Positions 8,669 to 18,295 of a stretch of DNA of 64,000 nucleotides are shown here, piece by piece (the stretch's first letter is position 1; the number at the start of each line of letters is the position of its first letter). The DNA comes from Halopseudomonas pelagia. GTDB taxonomy: Bacteria > Pseudomonadota > Gammaproteobacteria > Pseudomonadales > Pseudomonadaceae. The notes below the pieces were generated by a model. It was not told the DNA's origin and ran no database searches. It saw nothing but the letters and a program-made list of their open reading frames with translations. Made by a program: the position numbers and the translations under genes. The stretch covers positions 4,464,001-4,528,000 of the forward strand of contig NZ_CP033116.1 of the NCBI RefSeq assembly GCF_009497895.1. The letters run 5' to 3'.

Positions 8669-9370
8669 TCAGCGCTTCTGGCTGGCCTCAATCTTCAACC
8701 AGCGCTCGACCAGCTTGAACAGCTGCGTGAAGGCAATGGTGATGACCAGATAGATGACGCCCGCAACCAGATAGAAGAGTTCGAACTGATACGTCTGGGA
8801 GTTGATGCCCTTTACCACGCCCATAATGTCCATCACCGTAATGGTGTAGACCACGGCGCTGGCCTTGAGCATCAAAATCACTTCGTTGCCGTAGGCGGGC
8901 AGACCGATGCGCACTGCGCGCGGCAAAATGATGTATTGCAGAGCCTGCCGACGGGACATACCCAAGGCGCGAGCCGCCTCGACTTCACCACCGGGAACCG
9001 ACTGAATGGCACCGCGCAGTATCTCGGCAATATAAGCCGCTGTATGCAGCGTCATAGTGATGAGTGCACACCAGTATGGCTCGCGCAGGTAATGCCAGAA
9101 TATGCTCTCGCGCACGGCCTCGAATTGCGAAATGCCGTAATAGACCAGAAACAACTGCAGCAGTAGCGGGGTACCGCGAAAGAAGAACACATAGATGTAC
9201 GGCAGCGCGCGAACATACCAATGGCGAGAGGCGCGGGCGATGCCCAGCGGAATCGCGAGGATCAAACCGACTACTATTGCGACGGCGACCAGCTCCAGCG
9301 TCACCAACATCCCATCGAGCAGAGCTGGCAGGAACCGCGCAACCATTTCCCAGCGTTCGGCCCAGCTCAC
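8669..9370 (-). CDS. Basic amino-acid ABC transporter permease (HisM/AotM type)
   Basis: 233 aa inner-membrane permease of the His/Glu/Gln/Arg class. It has about five hydrophobic helices and the EAA loop (EVEAARALGMSRRQALQYIILPRAVR) that contacts the ATPase. It most resembles the arginine/ornithine (Aot) and histidine/lysine/arginine/ornithine permeases; the exact substrate is inferred from that resemblance. Its start overlaps the stop of the partner permease by 4 bp. Fourth gene of the order ATPase, binding protein, permease, permease. Confidence 0.88.
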   Translation of the reverse strand: MSWAERWEMVARFLPALLDGMLVTLELVAVAIVVGLILAIPLGIARASRHWYVRALPYIYVFFFRGTPLLLQLFLVYYGISQFEAVRESIFWHYLREPYWCALITMTLHTAAYIAEILRGAIQSVPGGEVEAARALGMSRRQALQYIILPRAVRIGLPAYGNEVILMLKASAVVYTITVMDIMGVVKGINSQTYQFELFYLVAGVIYLVITIAFTQLFKLVERWLKIEASQKR

Positions 9371-10059
9371 AGTTCAGTCCTCACGAAGCCCCGATTCGCT
9401 CGACGCTCAAACACGTGCAGCGCGGCCATAATGATCACTGTCAGTCCCAGGTAGATCATTGCGGCGGTAAAGTAAAAGGTGAAAGGTTCCTTGGTCGCGT
9501 TCGATGCCACCTGTGCCTTGCGCATGATTTCTTCCAGGCTGATGAGCGACACCAGAGCGGTATCCTTGAGCAGGATGAGATACAGATTTCCCAGGCCAGG
9601 CAGCGCGACACGCCACAATTGCGGCAAAGTGATGCGCCAGAAAATTCGCGGGCCAGACATGCCCAGCGCCAACCCAGCCTCTTTCTGACCATTGGGAATG
9701 GCCAATAATGCGCCGCGAAATACCTCGGTAGCGTAGGCACCAAAACACAGACCCAACGCCATGGTGCCCGCAATGAAGGGGCTCAGCGTCAGGTAGGGAT
9801 TGCCAAAAAAACTACCCAGGTAATTGAAAATGGAGGTGGTGCCGTAATAGGCCAGCAACACCCAGAGCGTTTCAGGAATGCCACGCACAACCGACGTATA
9901 GAAACCGCCCACACCACGTAACAGTGGGTTTCCGGATATCTTTGCGCTTGCACCCAACAGGCCAAGCAGCAGCCCGAGTGCGACAGATGCGAGGGATAAG
10001 CGGATGGTCATCCAGGTCCCTTCGAGCAGGGCTGGACCAAAACCTTGTAAATCAAGCAT
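9367..10059 (-). CDS. Basic amino-acid ABC transporter permease (HisQ/AotQ type)
   Basis: 230 aa, second permease of the transporter. It carries the EAA loop (QKEAGLALGMSGPRIFWRIT) and typical FRGTPE-like region in the form VVRGIPETLWVLLAYYG. Heterodimer with the following permease is expected from the family. It follows the binding-protein gene by 44 bp and overlaps the next permease by 4 bp. Confidence 0.88.
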   Translation of the reverse strand: MLDLQGFGPALLEGTWMTIRLSLASVALGLLLGLLGASAKISGNPLLRGVGGFYTSVVRGIPETLWVLLAYYGTTSIFNYLGSFFGNPYLTLSPFIAGTMALGLCFGAYATEVFRGALLAIPNGQKEAGLALGMSGPRIFWRITLPQLWRVALPGLGNLYLILLKDTALVSLISLEEIMRKAQVASNATKEPFTFYFTAAMIYLGLTVIIMAALHVFERRANRGFVRTEL

Positions 10060-10103
10060 GGGCAGGTATCAGTTCCGGGCCCCGAGGGGCCCGGCCAGTC
10101 AGG

Positions 10104-10853
10104 TCAATAGATGCTGAAGGGGAAGTACTTGTCGTTGATCTCGGCGTAGGTGCCGTCATCAATGATTTCCTGCAGAGCCTTGTTCAGGCGCTCACGCAGC
10201 GGGTCGCCCTTGCGTACAGCGATGCCGATCTTGTCGTTGTCGAATACCGGGTCACCCTTGAATTCGAAATTGGCACCGGCTTCGCTTTGCAGCCACTCGT
10301 ACTGCACGAAGTTATCCGCCAACACACCGTCAATACGACCGGAGTTCATGTCCAGGTAAGCATTTTCCTGGGTGTCATACAGACGCACGTCAACCACGTC
10401 GCCCATGTTGTCTTCCAGCCACTGGCCAGCAATAGTCGCGCGCTGGGCACCAATGGTCTTGCCTTTCAGGCTGGCTTCGTCAGTCTTGAAGTCAGAGTCC
10501 TTCGGCGCAACAAACTGCAGCTTGTTGGTGTAATAGGGCTCGGTGAAATCAACGGCCTGCTCGCGCTCTTCGGTGATCGACATGGAGGCGACCAGGAAGT
10601 CGAAACGGCGGGTGTTCAGCGCGGGAATGATACCGTCCCAGTCCGAAGTAACCACGGTGCACTCAGCGTCCATTTTTTCACACAGAGCCTTGGCGATGTC
10701 GATGTCGAAACCGACCACTTCACCGCTCTTGTCGATCAGGTTGAAGGGAGGATACGCCCCTTCGGTGCCGATACGCAGCTCATCGGCCAGTGCCGGAGCA
10801 CTGATCAGCATGGCGGTAGCGGCGGCTAACAGAACCTTCTTATAGCTTTTCAT
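10104..10853 (-). CDS. Periplasmic lysine/arginine/ornithine-binding protein (ArgT/AotJ type)
   Basis: 249 aa solute-binding protein, SBP_bac_3 family. A Sec signal peptide ends near PALA|DELR, followed by the ligand-pocket signature LRIGTEGAYPPFNLIDKSGE and VGFDIDIAKALCEKM. VTSDWDGIIPALNTRRFDF and SMSITEERE are typical of the HisJ/ArgT group, hence basic amino acids rather than glutamine. Second gene of the operon, 12 bp after the ATPase gene. Confidence 0.9.
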   Translation of the reverse strand: MKSYKKVLLAAATAMLISAPALADELRIGTEGAYPPFNLIDKSGEVVGFDIDIAKALCEKMDAECTVVTSDWDGIIPALNTRRFDFLVASMSITEEREQAVDFTEPYYTNKLQFVAPKDSDFKTDEASLKGKTIGAQRATIAGQWLEDNMGDVVDVRLYDTQENAYLDMNSGRIDGVLADNFVQYEWLQSEAGANFEFKGDPVFDNDKIGIAVRKGDPLRERLNKALQEIIDDGTYAEINDKYFPFSIY

Positions 10854-10865
10854 GGGTACTGCTCC

Positions 10866-11633
10866 TTACTTTTGGCTGGACATGAATTGTCTGCAACGTT
10901 CCGACTTGGAGTTATCAAACACTTGCTCAGGGGTGCCGATTTCCTCGACCTGACCCTGATGGAGAAAAACCACTTGGCTGGACACTTGCCGGGCAAAGCC
11001 CATCTCATGGGTTACCAACAACATAGTACGCCCTTCCTCGGCCAGCGCGCGGATCACGGTCAGCACTTCATTGACCATTTCCGGGTCCAGCGCCGAGGTC
11101 GGCTCATCAAACAGAATAACCCGCGGCTGCATAGCCAGGGTGCGAGCAATAGCTGCACGCTGTTGCTGGCCGCCGGAGAGCTGTGCGGGGAACGAGTGGC
11201 GCTTGTCGGCGATGCCGACTTTCTCAAGAAACAGTTCCGCTGCGGCGATCGCATCGGCCTTGGGTTGACCCAGCACACGGCGCGGCGCCTCGATAATGTT
11301 GTCGAGGATGCTCATGTGCGGCCACAGATTGAAACTCTGGAACACGAAACCGACCCGTGCGCGCAGACGGTTGATCTGTTTGCTGTCAGCTGCAACCAGT
11401 GCACCGTCACGACCGGGCTTGAGCTTCATTTCTTCGCCGGCGACGATGATCTGTCCTGCGTGGGGGTTTTCCAACAGGTTGATACAGCGCAGCAAAGTAC
11501 TTTTGCCGGAGCCGGAAGAGCCGAGGATGGAGATGACGTCGCCGTCGTGGGCAACAAGATCAACGCCCTTGAGAACTTCAAGGTCGCCGTAGCGTTTATG
11601 CAGATTACGCACTTCGAGAGCGGGCGGTGTCAC
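10866..11633 (-). CDS. Basic amino-acid ABC transporter ATPase (HisP/AotP type)
   Basis: 255 aa ATP-binding subunit. Walker A GSSGSGKS is at 38-45, Q-loop FVFQSFNLWPHM near 96-107, signature LSGGQQQR at 152-159, Walker B and D-loop FDEPTSALD at 175-183 and the switch His in LVTHEMGFAR. First gene of the operon. In P. aeruginosa the aot ATPase is last, so this operon is more like the second basic amino-acid transporter locus of that species (next to mutY/yggX). Substrate remains inferred. Confidence 0.9.
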   Translation of the reverse strand: MTPPALEVRNLHKRYGDLEVLKGVDLVAHDGDVISILGSSGSGKSTLLRCINLLENPHAGQIIVAGEEMKLKPGRDGALVAADSKQINRLRARVGFVFQSFNLWPHMSILDNIIEAPRRVLGQPKADAIAAAELFLEKVGIADKRHSFPAQLSGGQQQRAAIARTLAMQPRVILFDEPTSALDPEMVNEVLTVIRALAEEGRTMLLVTHEMGFARQVSSQVVFLHQGQVEEIGTPEQVFDNSKSERCRQFMSSQK

Positions 11634-11887
11634 GTATCGTTTCCAGTCAGCGCAAATAGCACCTGGCTACAGGTACTTGATTATGAATGACTACCGGCTG
11701 AGCCGGCATACCGGTGGGCCGGCATACCGGATTCCGGCGTATCGACAGATCCGTCTGCAATAATCCTGTCATGCGGCAAAGCTAGCACAGCTAATGCGCA
11801 TGACCAAGAACCCTCTTGGGGTCATGTCCCGAATATGCATGCAAAAGTCTTTCCAGATTAAACCCGGCGGAGACATTTCGTACGGAC
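11634..11887. promoter_or_regulatory. Upstream region of the amino-acid transporter operon with a 13-bp direct repeat
   Basis: No gene seen. It must hold the promoter for the leftward operon. Two identical copies of GCCGGCATACCGG lie at 11702-11714 and 11718-11730, each with inner symmetry (ccgg-cata-ccgg), 69 to 97 bp upstream of the ATPase start. They could be an operator or a leader hairpin. I did not find a clear ArgR site. Confidence 0.4.
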
Positions 11888-11921
11888 ATAAAAAAACCCG
11901 CCAAAGACGCTAGCGGGTTTT
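11888..11921 (-). terminator. Rho-independent terminator of tRNA-Phe
   Basis: On the minus strand aaaacccgc and gcgggtttt (11913-11921 and 11893-11901) form a 9-bp stem with an 11-nt loop, followed by further T residues. It lies 9 nt after the tRNA 3' end. Confidence 0.85.
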
Positions 11922-11929
11922 AACAATAA

Positions 11930-12005
11930 TGGTGCCCAGAGACGGAATCGAACCGCCGACACGAGGATTTTCAATCCTCTGCTCTACCAACTGAGCTATC
12001 TGGGC
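11930..12005 (-). tRNA. tRNA-Phe (anticodon GAA)
   Basis: Minus strand: acceptor GCCCAGA pairs with TCTGGGC, then ACCA encoded. D arm GCTCAGTTGGTAGAGC; anticodon stem GAGGA/TCCTC around TTGAAAA with GAA at 34-36; T arm GTTCGATTC. All stems pair. Confidence 0.97.
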
Positions 12006-12016
12006 AACGGGGCGCT

Positions 12017-12045
12017 ATTAAACGGTTTAAGGATGTATGTGTCAA
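12017..12045 (-). promoter_or_regulatory. Promoter of tRNA-Phe
   Basis: Minus strand: perfect TTGACA (12040-12045), 17-bp spacer, TTTAAT (12017-12022), 11 bp before the mature 5' end. A GC-rich stretch (gcgccccg) follows the -10, as in stringently controlled promoters. Confidence 0.85.
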
Positions 12046-12093
12046 GCGCCGCAGGAAAATATTGTTCCGTTGTTTCAGCCGCTTACCGATCAT

Positions 12094-12366
12094 TTATTGC
12101 TCAGGTGGCACGTAACCCTCGGCCTGAGCGTATTCTTCGCCGGAAAGGAACTTGTCCATTTCTTCCTGAATAAAGCGCCTGTCCTCAGGATCCATCATGT
12201 TCAGGCGGCGCTCGTTGATCAGCATCGTCTGGTGCGCCTGCCATTCATCCCAGGCTTTCTTCGACACTTCATTGAAGATTTTCTCGCCCTTGGGGCCTGG
12301 GTAGGGCGCGCGCTCCATACCAGGCAGCTGTTCTTTATATTTGCGGCACATCACCATGCGGATCAT
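12094..12366 (-). CDS. yggX: YggX family iron-trafficking / Fe-S protection protein
   Basis: 90 aa, the normal YggX length. It contains [20 protein letters not shown] with the conserved Cys, then [17 protein letters not shown] and [10 protein letters not shown]. Known family role: oxidation-resistant protection of Fe-S enzymes, partly linked to MutY. The start is ATGATC at 12366, because AAGGAG lies 6 nt before it; an in-frame ATG two codons upstream directly abuts that ribosome site. Follows mutY by 35 bp, the common arrangement. Confidence 0.95.
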   Translation of the reverse strand: MIRMVMCRKYKEQLPGMERAPYPGPKGEKIFNEVSKKAWDEWQAHQTMLINERRLNMMDPEDRRFIQEEMDKFLSGEEYAQAEGYVPPEQ

Positions 12367-12401
12367 GGGCATCTCCTTGAATGAGGCAATCAAACGCCAG
12401 G

Positions 12402-13451
12402 TCAGATAATCAATTCAGCTCGCGCCAGCAGCTTTTTTACCGGAGCAGCAAGCCCCAGGCGCGATGGTTGGCGCAGGTTATACCAGACCTGGCCCGGCTC
12501 GGCCACGCTATGGCCTGCCATCACCCGCACCAGCAGCGGCTGAATATCCAGATGGAAGTGGCTGAAAGTATGACGCAGCGGCTCCAGCAGCTCCGGCGCT
12601 TCTGCGCGCCAGCCCTGCTGCTCGATCAAACGGGCCAACTGTTCGCGATCATCCAACTGCGGCGGACACCACAGACCACCCCAGAGACCAGAATCCGGAC
12701 GACGCTGCAACCAGATATCACCTTCGGCATTCATCACCAAGGGCATCAGGCATTGGCGCACGGGTATCTGCTTGCGCGGCTTGGAGTGCGGATATTGCGT
12801 TGGCTGACCCAGCAGGCGCGCCTCGCAGCCGGCTTGCAGCGGACACACCAGGCAGGAAGGCTTGCTGCGCGTACAAAGCGTGGCGCCCAGATCCATCATC
12901 GCCTGAGTATAGTGGTTGACCCTGCTGTGCGGGGTGTAACGTTCGGCAATCACCCACAATCGATCGTGCACGGCCTTCTCGCCGGGCCAGCCCGCCACCG
13001 CGTGGTAGCGCGCCAGTACGCGCTTGACGTTGCCGTCAAGAATGGGCGCGCGCAGGCCCATGCTCAGGCTGGCGATTGCCCCCGCAGTGGAGCGGCCGAT
13101 GCCCGGCAGGCTGATCAGTTGATCAATGTCCCGGGGAAACTCGCCAGCAAACTCGGCTACCACCAGCTTGGCGGCTTTGTGCAGATTACGCGCCCGGCTG
13201 TAGTAACCCAAACCAGTCCACAAATGCAGGACCTCGTCGGGCTCGGCCGCCGCCAGCGCCCCAACATCGGGCAGCGTCTGCATAAAGCGCTCGAAATAGG
13301 GGATCACCGTAGCGACCTGAGTCTGCTGCAGCATAATCTCCGAGACCCAGACCCGGTACGGCGTCATATCCTGCTGCCAAGGCAGATCCTTGCGGCCGTG
13401 CCGGTCGTACCATTCCAGCACCGCCGCCGAAAAGTCAGCCGCGCTGCTCAC
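12402..13451 (-). CDS. mutY: Adenine DNA glycosylase MutY
   Basis: 349 aa. Removes adenine mispaired with 8-oxoguanine. Catalytic E38 is seen in [12 protein letters not shown]; the helix-hairpin-helix is [14 protein letters not shown], followed by the catalytic Asp in [13 protein letters not shown]. The 4Fe-4S ligands are in [17 protein letters not shown] (C-x6-C-x2-C-x5-C). A C-terminal NUDIX-like 8-oxoG recognition domain starts near residue 230 ([18 protein letters not shown]). Its start overlaps the asmA stop by 4 bp. Confidence 0.97.
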   Translation of the reverse strand: MSSAADFSAAVLEWYDRHGRKDLPWQQDMTPYRVWVSEIMLQQTQVATVIPYFERFMQTLPDVGALAAAEPDEVLHLWTGLGYYSRARNLHKAAKLVVAEFAGEFPRDIDQLISLPGIGRSTAGAIASLSMGLRAPILDGNVKRVLARYHAVAGWPGEKAVHDRLWVIAERYTPHSRVNHYTQAMMDLGATLCTRSKPSCLVCPLQAGCEARLLGQPTQYPHSKPRKQIPVRQCLMPLVMNAEGDIWLQRRPDSGLWGGLWCPPQLDDREQLARLIEQQGWRAEAPELLEPLRHTFSHFHLDIQPLLVRVMAGHSVAEPGQVWYNLRQPSRLGLAAPVKKLLARAELII

Positions 13452-15625
13452 CGGTCGAACAGGCTCCGAATGGCGTCGCGCACCGCAGGGGCTTTATCAC
13501 CGAGTTTTTCTTCCAGCTTTTCCTCGACCTTGCGCTGCGCTTCATTGCCCAGCAATTGCCCGGCGATGCGCTGCACGCCATCGCGGTCGACGTTGCAGCT
13601 ACTGGCCGCATTGTGCAAGAAGCCCTGACAACGCACTGGCCACTCAACATCCACATAGCGCTCGTTCACCGCACAGGCGGGGTCCGGCGTCGAGGCACTG
13701 TCGCCCTGAATCAGCAAACCCAGGCGGTAATCCATGCGCTGCTGTGGCAGGTCCACCTCGCCGGTGCCTTTCACCGCCAGGCCCGGCAAAGCCGCTAGCA
13801 GATCGTCATTTCTCACTTTGCCATCAACGATGCGGAAGCTGCCGCCCAGAGCCGAGAAAGGCGTATCTTCGCCGCCGCGAGACTCACCCAGCGTTTTGCG
13901 ATTAACCAGGGCAATGGCCTCGCACATCTGCTGTTCCAGGTTCACACCAATAAGCGCGCCCTCCAGCACGTTGAAGCGGGCGCTGCCGTTCAGCGTATCC
14001 ATCCAGCGCTTGATGCTATTGCCGCTGGCACTGACATCCAGATTGAAATCCAGTTTGCCGCGCATCTGCTCGCCCATATCGTAGGCTTGCTGAATGGCCA
14101 ATGAATCCATACCGGTCAACTGCTTGGCCACTGAGAGACTGACTGGCGTGCTGGTGGTGTCAATTTCTGCTGTCACACTGAAGCGGCCGCCAAACACGCC
14201 GCCATCGAATTGTTTGATTTGAATTTTGCCATCACGGGCAACCACTGCGGCGATGAACGGCTTTATCGTTTGGCCCGTCAGTTGCACCTCATCCAGCGCC
14301 AGTTTGCCGTCGACATCCAGGCCAGCCAAGGCCTGCAACGGCAGCACCTCCTCATCGCTCCAGGCCTCAGGTGCGGTGTCGGACCGGCTGCCGCCAGACG
14401 GAGCCTGGGCCGCGGCTTCAGCAGTAGCGGGCTCTTCTGCTGGCGGCAGATAATCATCCAGATTCAACGCGCCGCCAGACAGGTCAAAGCGCAACGCCTG
14501 GCGCTCGAAATCGGCAATGCCAAGATTCCCCGTCAGCTCGGTGCCGTCCACCAACAACTTGAGTTCTTCCAACATCAGGCTGGTAGCTGAACCGCTGATG
14601 ACCGAGCTCAATGCCACCGACTCAAGCGCACCGGTCCTGGCGGTTTCCGGCACTTCCTGACCTACTGCCGCGAGCAGCGCGCGGGCATCGAAATCGGCTA
14701 CATCGAGGCGGCCGTCCAGGCGCATATCACCGCTGAGCTCGCTGGCTCTGACCTGTCCCGTGGCGCGCAAATCGGCTACGGACAAACGCATCTGATTGAA
14801 CTCGGCAATATTTGCACCCAGATCCAGCAAAGCATCGCCCTGCAATTGCATAGCCAATGCGCGCCCGGAGAAGGGCTCGCCGCTGGCATCCACCTTCAGA
14901 TCCACCGCATCCAACTGATAACGCTCAAGCTCAAAATCAAACTGCGCCAGGGTTTTCAGATCAATACGTACACGCAGGGCGGGCTGCTCCGCGGTCAACA
15001 GGCCAAGAAAATTCACATCAAAGGGCTCACCCTCGATCAGCGCCCCGGTAGTCAGGTTGGCGTCTTCCAACTGCAAAATCTGCCCGGAAGCCAGATCCTC
15101 GTAACGACCCCGCGCGTTGGTAATACGCACGCTCTCAATCGCCACCTCAAAATCGCGACCCTCGTCTGCAGACTCCTCGTCAGCCTGGGCAACCTCTTCT
15201 TCCGCCGCAGCCTCGGCCTCTTGATCAGCGCCGATACTTTCCCAGTTACCCCTGCCTTCGGCATTCCTGACCAGGTTCAGGCTGACGTTGTCGAGGATCA
15301 CATCGCTCATGCGCAGCTGCCGGCGAAGCAAAGGCAACACCTCGACGCCCAATCCGAGATTACCAATCTGCGCAAGCGCATCATCCGGAGCATCAAGCGC
15401 GGCCACACCGACATCCTCAAGTTCGATCCCCAGCCATGGAAACAGTGACCAGCCAATATCGCCACCCAAAGTAAGCTCGATATTCGCCTGCTCACGGGCT
15501 GCTTGCTGGATCTCGTCCTTGTAGTCATTCGGGACGAACATGCGGGTCAGGAAAAACAGTACGCCTGCCGCCAGTAGTACGACACCAAAGACCACCAGCC
15601 CCAGCACTTTGGCAAAGGATTTCAT
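13448..15625 (-). CDS. asmA: AsmA family protein
   Basis: 725 aa envelope protein with one N-terminal membrane segment ([20 protein letters not shown]) and a long periplasmic part. The AsmA N-terminal region has [20 protein letters not shown], and the C-terminal AsmA domain contains [18 protein letters not shown] and [15 protein letters not shown]. AsmA-like proteins are now viewed as bridge-like lipid-transfer or outer-membrane assembly factors. A low-complexity acidic stretch (about 130-155) and an Ala/Pro/Ser-rich stretch (about 385-405) are likely linkers. First gene of asmA-mutY-yggX. Confidence 0.92.
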   Translation of the reverse strand: MKSFAKVLGLVVFGVVLLAAGVLFFLTRMFVPNDYKDEIQQAAREQANIELTLGGDIGWSLFPWLGIELEDVGVAALDAPDDALAQIGNLGLGVEVLPLLRRQLRMSDVILDNVSLNLVRNAEGRGNWESIGADQEAEAAAEEEVAQADEESADEGRDFEVAIESVRITNARGRYEDLASGQILQLEDANLTTGALIEGEPFDVNFLGLLTAEQPALRVRIDLKTLAQFDFELERYQLDAVDLKVDASGEPFSGRALAMQLQGDALLDLGANIAEFNQMRLSVADLRATGQVRASELSGDMRLDGRLDVADFDARALLAAVGQEVPETARTGALESVALSSVISGSATSLMLEELKLLVDGTELTGNLGIADFERQALRFDLSGGALNLDDYLPPAEEPATAEAAAQAPSGGSRSDTAPEAWSDEEVLPLQALAGLDVDGKLALDEVQLTGQTIKPFIAAVVARDGKIQIKQFDGGVFGGRFSVTAEIDTTSTPVSLSVAKQLTGMDSLAIQQAYDMGEQMRGKLDFNLDVSASGNSIKRWMDTLNGSARFNVLEGALIGVNLEQQMCEAIALVNRKTLGESRGGEDTPFSALGGSFRIVDGKVRNDDLLAALPGLAVKGTGEVDLPQQRMDYRLGLLIQGDSASTPDPACAVNERYVDVEWPVRCQGFLHNAASSCNVDRDGVQRIAGQLLGNEAQRKVEEKLEEKLGDKAPAVRDAIRSLFDR

Positions 15626-15688
15626 GGATGCTTCCTTATATTCATCAACACGCGAAAAGGACCAAGGGGCCAGTAATGGGTGCCCCTA

Positions 15689-16813
15689 TTAATATCGGAT
15701 AGGGTAAAGGCTCTTGAATCGAGTAGCCACCTCTTCTGCCAGAGCTAAGCTGGCGGTGAGTCCAGGCGATTCGATCCCAAACAGATTGATCAAGCCAGGC
15801 ACTGCGTGGCTTGAATGATCCTGGATGAAAAAATCCATCGCCGCTTCCCCCGCCGCACTGAGCTTGGCCCGCACTCCAGCATAGGCTGGCACCAGCTTTT
15901 CGGCTTGGCATTCGGGCCAGTAGCGCATTACTGCCTTGGCAAACGCCTCGCGGCGCGACTCGTCCATCGCATAGTCCAGCTGCTGTTGATAACGCACATC
16001 GGGGCCGAAGCGCAGTTGGCCAGCCAGGTCCAGAGTGGCATGCACACCAAGACCCGTCGCGTTCGCCTCCGGCATGGGGTACACCAGATGACTGAAGGGC
16101 GAACGACCGCTGTAAGCAAAATATTGCCCTTGGCACAGATGCAGCGGCGGAATCTGTTGCTCAGGCATACTTTCTACGGAGGCGGCCAGCGCCTGAGCAA
16201 ATAGCCCGCCCGCGTTGATCAGGTAACGGCAGGTCAAGGTGAACACATCGCCCGCGCTGTCGCCGCTGAGCCGGAAACCGCCGGCAATTGTGTCCACGCG
16301 GTCGACTCGGGTACGGCATTGCAGCGCGCCGCCTGCCTGTTGCAATGCCGCTTCGTAGGAGCCCATCAAACCGTGACTATCAATAATGCCGGTGAGTGGC
16401 GAAAAAAGACCTGCCACGCCACGCACTGCTGGCTCGCGAGCATGCAGCTCAGCGGCGGTCAGTGGCTGCAGCTCTACGCCATTGGCCTTGGCATTGGTCT
16501 GGAGCGCTTGCAGTGCGGGCAGCTCTGCCGCCTCGACGGCTACCAGCAACTTGCCAACCCGCCGATGCATCACGGCGTATTCGGCGCACCAGGCGTAAAG
16601 CAGATCACGACCTTCGCGACACAGGCGCGCCTTCAGCGACCCCGGCGCATAATAAATACCGGCATGGATCACTTCGCTATTGCGGCTTGATGCATGCTGA
16701 CCCGGCCAGGCCTCCTGCTCCAATACCAGCACCTCGCGCCCACCGCGCGCCAGCCGCTGAGCGATAGCCAGGCCGACTACGCCCGCACCAACCACCACTA
16801 CCTCAGAGTCCAC
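15689..16813 (-). CDS. FAD-dependent oxidoreductase, L-2-hydroxyglutarate oxidase-like
   Basis: 374 aa DAO-fold flavoprotein. The dinucleotide site VVVVGAGVVGLAIAQRLA starts at residue 5, with the second strand VLVLEQE. ASSRNSEVIHAGIYYAPGSLKARLC is the marker region of the L-2-hydroxyglutarate dehydrogenase (LhgO/L2HGDH) group, and GIDSHGL-like IIDSHGLMGSYE supports it. Substrate is inferred from that similarity. It lies between asmA and the divergent hisB gene and seems to be its own transcription unit. Confidence 0.82.
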   Translation of the reverse strand: MDSEVVVVGAGVVGLAIAQRLARGGREVLVLEQEAWPGQHASSRNSEVIHAGIYYAPGSLKARLCREGRDLLYAWCAEYAVMHRRVGKLLVAVEAAELPALQALQTNAKANGVELQPLTAAELHAREPAVRGVAGLFSPLTGIIDSHGLMGSYEAALQQAGGALQCRTRVDRVDTIAGGFRLSGDSAGDVFTLTCRYLINAGGLFAQALAASVESMPEQQIPPLHLCQGQYFAYSGRSPFSHLVYPMPEANATGLGVHATLDLAGQLRFGPDVRYQQQLDYAMDESRREAFAKAVMRYWPECQAEKLVPAYAGVRAKLSAAGEAAMDFFIQDHSSHAVPGLINLFGIESPGLTASLALAEEVATRFKSLYPIRY

Positions 16814-16931
16814 TATCGATTACCCAGCACATCAATCACCCTCCCACTATTTTCAAACCGGCTGCGCCCCACTATCGGCACGATATGCACAAGCGATCAG
16901 CCTGCTGTAGCCCCGGGCACCGTGGTACCCG

Positions 16932-16937
16932 TATAAT
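16932..16937 (+). promoter_or_regulatory. Probable -10 element of the hisBHAF operon
   Basis: A perfect TATAAT 37 bp before the hisB start. No good -35 is present at 16-18 bp spacing (the upstream DNA is GC-rich), so an activator may be needed or the promoter may be weak. Confidence 0.45.
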
Positions 16938-16973
16938 GCACGCCCTTGATAGATTATTCAGCGGAGAACAGCC

Positions 16974-17567
16974 ATGGCGGAGCGCAAGGCAAGCGTCGAG
17001 CGCAACACTCTGGAAACCCAGGTCAAAGTTGAGATCAACCTGGACGGCACCGGCCAGTCCGACTTTGATATTGGCGTCCCATTTCTAGAGCACATGCTAG
17101 ACCAGATTTCCCGGCACGGGCTGATCGACATGCAGATCAAGTCGCGTGGCGACCTGCACATCGACGACCACCACACTGTGGAGGATGTCGGCATCACCCT
17201 GGGCATGGCTTTTGCCAAGGCCATTGGTGACAAGAAAGGTATCCGTCGTTACGGCCATGCCTATGTGCCGTTGGATGAAGCTCTGTCCCGCGTGGTGATC
17301 GATTTTTCTGGTCGCCCGGGGCTGCACATGAGCCTAGATTACACCCGCGCCAGTGTCGGCGGCTTTGATGTGGATCTGTTCGGCGAATTCTTCCAGGGCT
17401 TCGTCAACCACTCGCAGACGACGCTGCACATCGACAATCTGAAGGGGGTCAACACCCACCATCAGATCGAAACGGTGTTCAAGGCCTTTGGCCGCGCGTT
17501 GCGAATGGCCGTGGAAGAAGATCCGCGCATGAGCGGCATGATGCCCTCCACCAAAGGCTGCCTGTAA
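16974..17567 (+). CDS. hisB: Imidazoleglycerol-phosphate dehydratase
   Basis: 197 aa, monofunctional HisB. Histidine synthesis step from IGP to imidazole-acetol phosphate. Metal-binding His motifs are present: [42 protein letters not shown] and the final [20 protein letters not shown] lies 6 bp before the ATG. First gene of a four-gene his operon; the hisH start follows the stop by 3 bp. Confidence 0.98.
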   Translation: MAERKASVERNTLETQVKVEINLDGTGQSDFDIGVPFLEHMLDQISRHGLIDMQIKSRGDLHIDDHHTVEDVGITLGMAFAKAIGDKKGIRRYGHAYVPLDEALSRVVIDFSGRPGLHMSLDYTRASVGGFDVDLFGEFFQGFVNHSQTTLHIDNLKGVNTHHQIETVFKAFGRALRMAVEEDPRMSGMMPSTKGCL

Positions 17568-17570
17568 CCG

Positions 17571-18215
17571 ATGACTGCCAGCCGAGTAGCCGTTATTGAT
17601 TACGGCATGGGCAACCTGCATTCGGTAGCCAAAGCCCTTGAGCATGCCGGCGCCCTGCGCGTGGAAGTGACCAGCGATCCTGCCATCATTCTGGCGGCTG
17701 ACCGAGTGGTACTGCCCGGCGTGGGCGCCATCCGGGACTGCGTCAGTGAGCTGCGGCAACTGGGGCTGGATCAGGTTGTGCGCGAAGTGGTCAAGGAAAA
17801 GCCGCTGCTGGGGATTTGTGTCGGCATGCAGATGCTATTCGAAAGCAGTGAAGAGAATGGCGGCGTGGATTGCCTCGGCCTCTTCCCAGGCAAGGTCAGT
17901 TTCTTCGGCAATGAGCTGTACGAAGGCGACGTGCGCCTGAAAGTGCCGCATATGGGCTGGAACCAGGTCAAACAGAACATTGACCATCCCATGTGGCATC
18001 GTATTGATCAGGATGCGCGTTTTTATTTCGTGCACAGCTACCATGCCCAGCCAGGCAAGCACACCCACATTGCCGGCCGCTGCCGCTATGGCGTCGACTT
18101 CGCTGCCGCGGTGATCCAGGACAATATATTTGCCACCCAGTTTCACCCGGAAAAAAGCCATACCAATGGCCTGCAGCTGATGCAGAATTTTCTGGCCTGG
18201 GACGGACGCTGGTAG
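17571..18215 (+). CDS. hisH: Imidazole glycerol phosphate synthase, glutaminase subunit
   Basis: 214 aa class I glutamine amidotransferase that feeds ammonia to HisF. N-terminus [19 protein letters not shown]; nucleophile Cys in [13 protein letters not shown]; His and Glu of the triad in TQFHPEKSH. The start, 3 bp after the hisB stop, implies coupling; there is no strong ribosome site of its own. A perfect hairpin with a T-run follows the stop. Confidence 0.97.
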   Translation: MTASRVAVIDYGMGNLHSVAKALEHAGALRVEVTSDPAIILAADRVVLPGVGAIRDCVSELRQLGLDQVVREVVKEKPLLGICVGMQMLFESSEENGGVDCLGLFPGKVSFFGNELYEGDVRLKVPHMGWNQVKQNIDHPMWHRIDQDARFYFVHSYHAQPGKHTHIAGRCRYGVDFAAAVIQDNIFATQFHPEKSHTNGLQLMQNFLAWDGRW

Positions 18216-18224
18216 AAAAACTAG

Positions 18225-18280
18225 AGCTTCAAGCCTCAAGCTGTAAGCTGCAAGCACCCGCTTGAGGCTTGAAGCTTTTT
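18225..18280 (+). repeat. Terminator-like 17-bp inverted repeat between hisH and hisA
   Basis: Arms 18225-18241 (agcttcaagcctcaagc) and 18260-18276 are perfect reverse complements, with an 18-nt loop, and a T-run follows at once (TTTTT, 18276-18280). It has the form of an intrinsic terminator inside the operon, 20 bp before hisA. The same words (cttgaggcttgaagc, gctgcaagc, gcttgcagc) recur at 19064-19090, 41297-41350 and 41434-41468, so it is one copy of a dispersed repeat family. Confidence 0.85.
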
Positions 18281-18295
18281 CCAAAGGAAAAAGTT

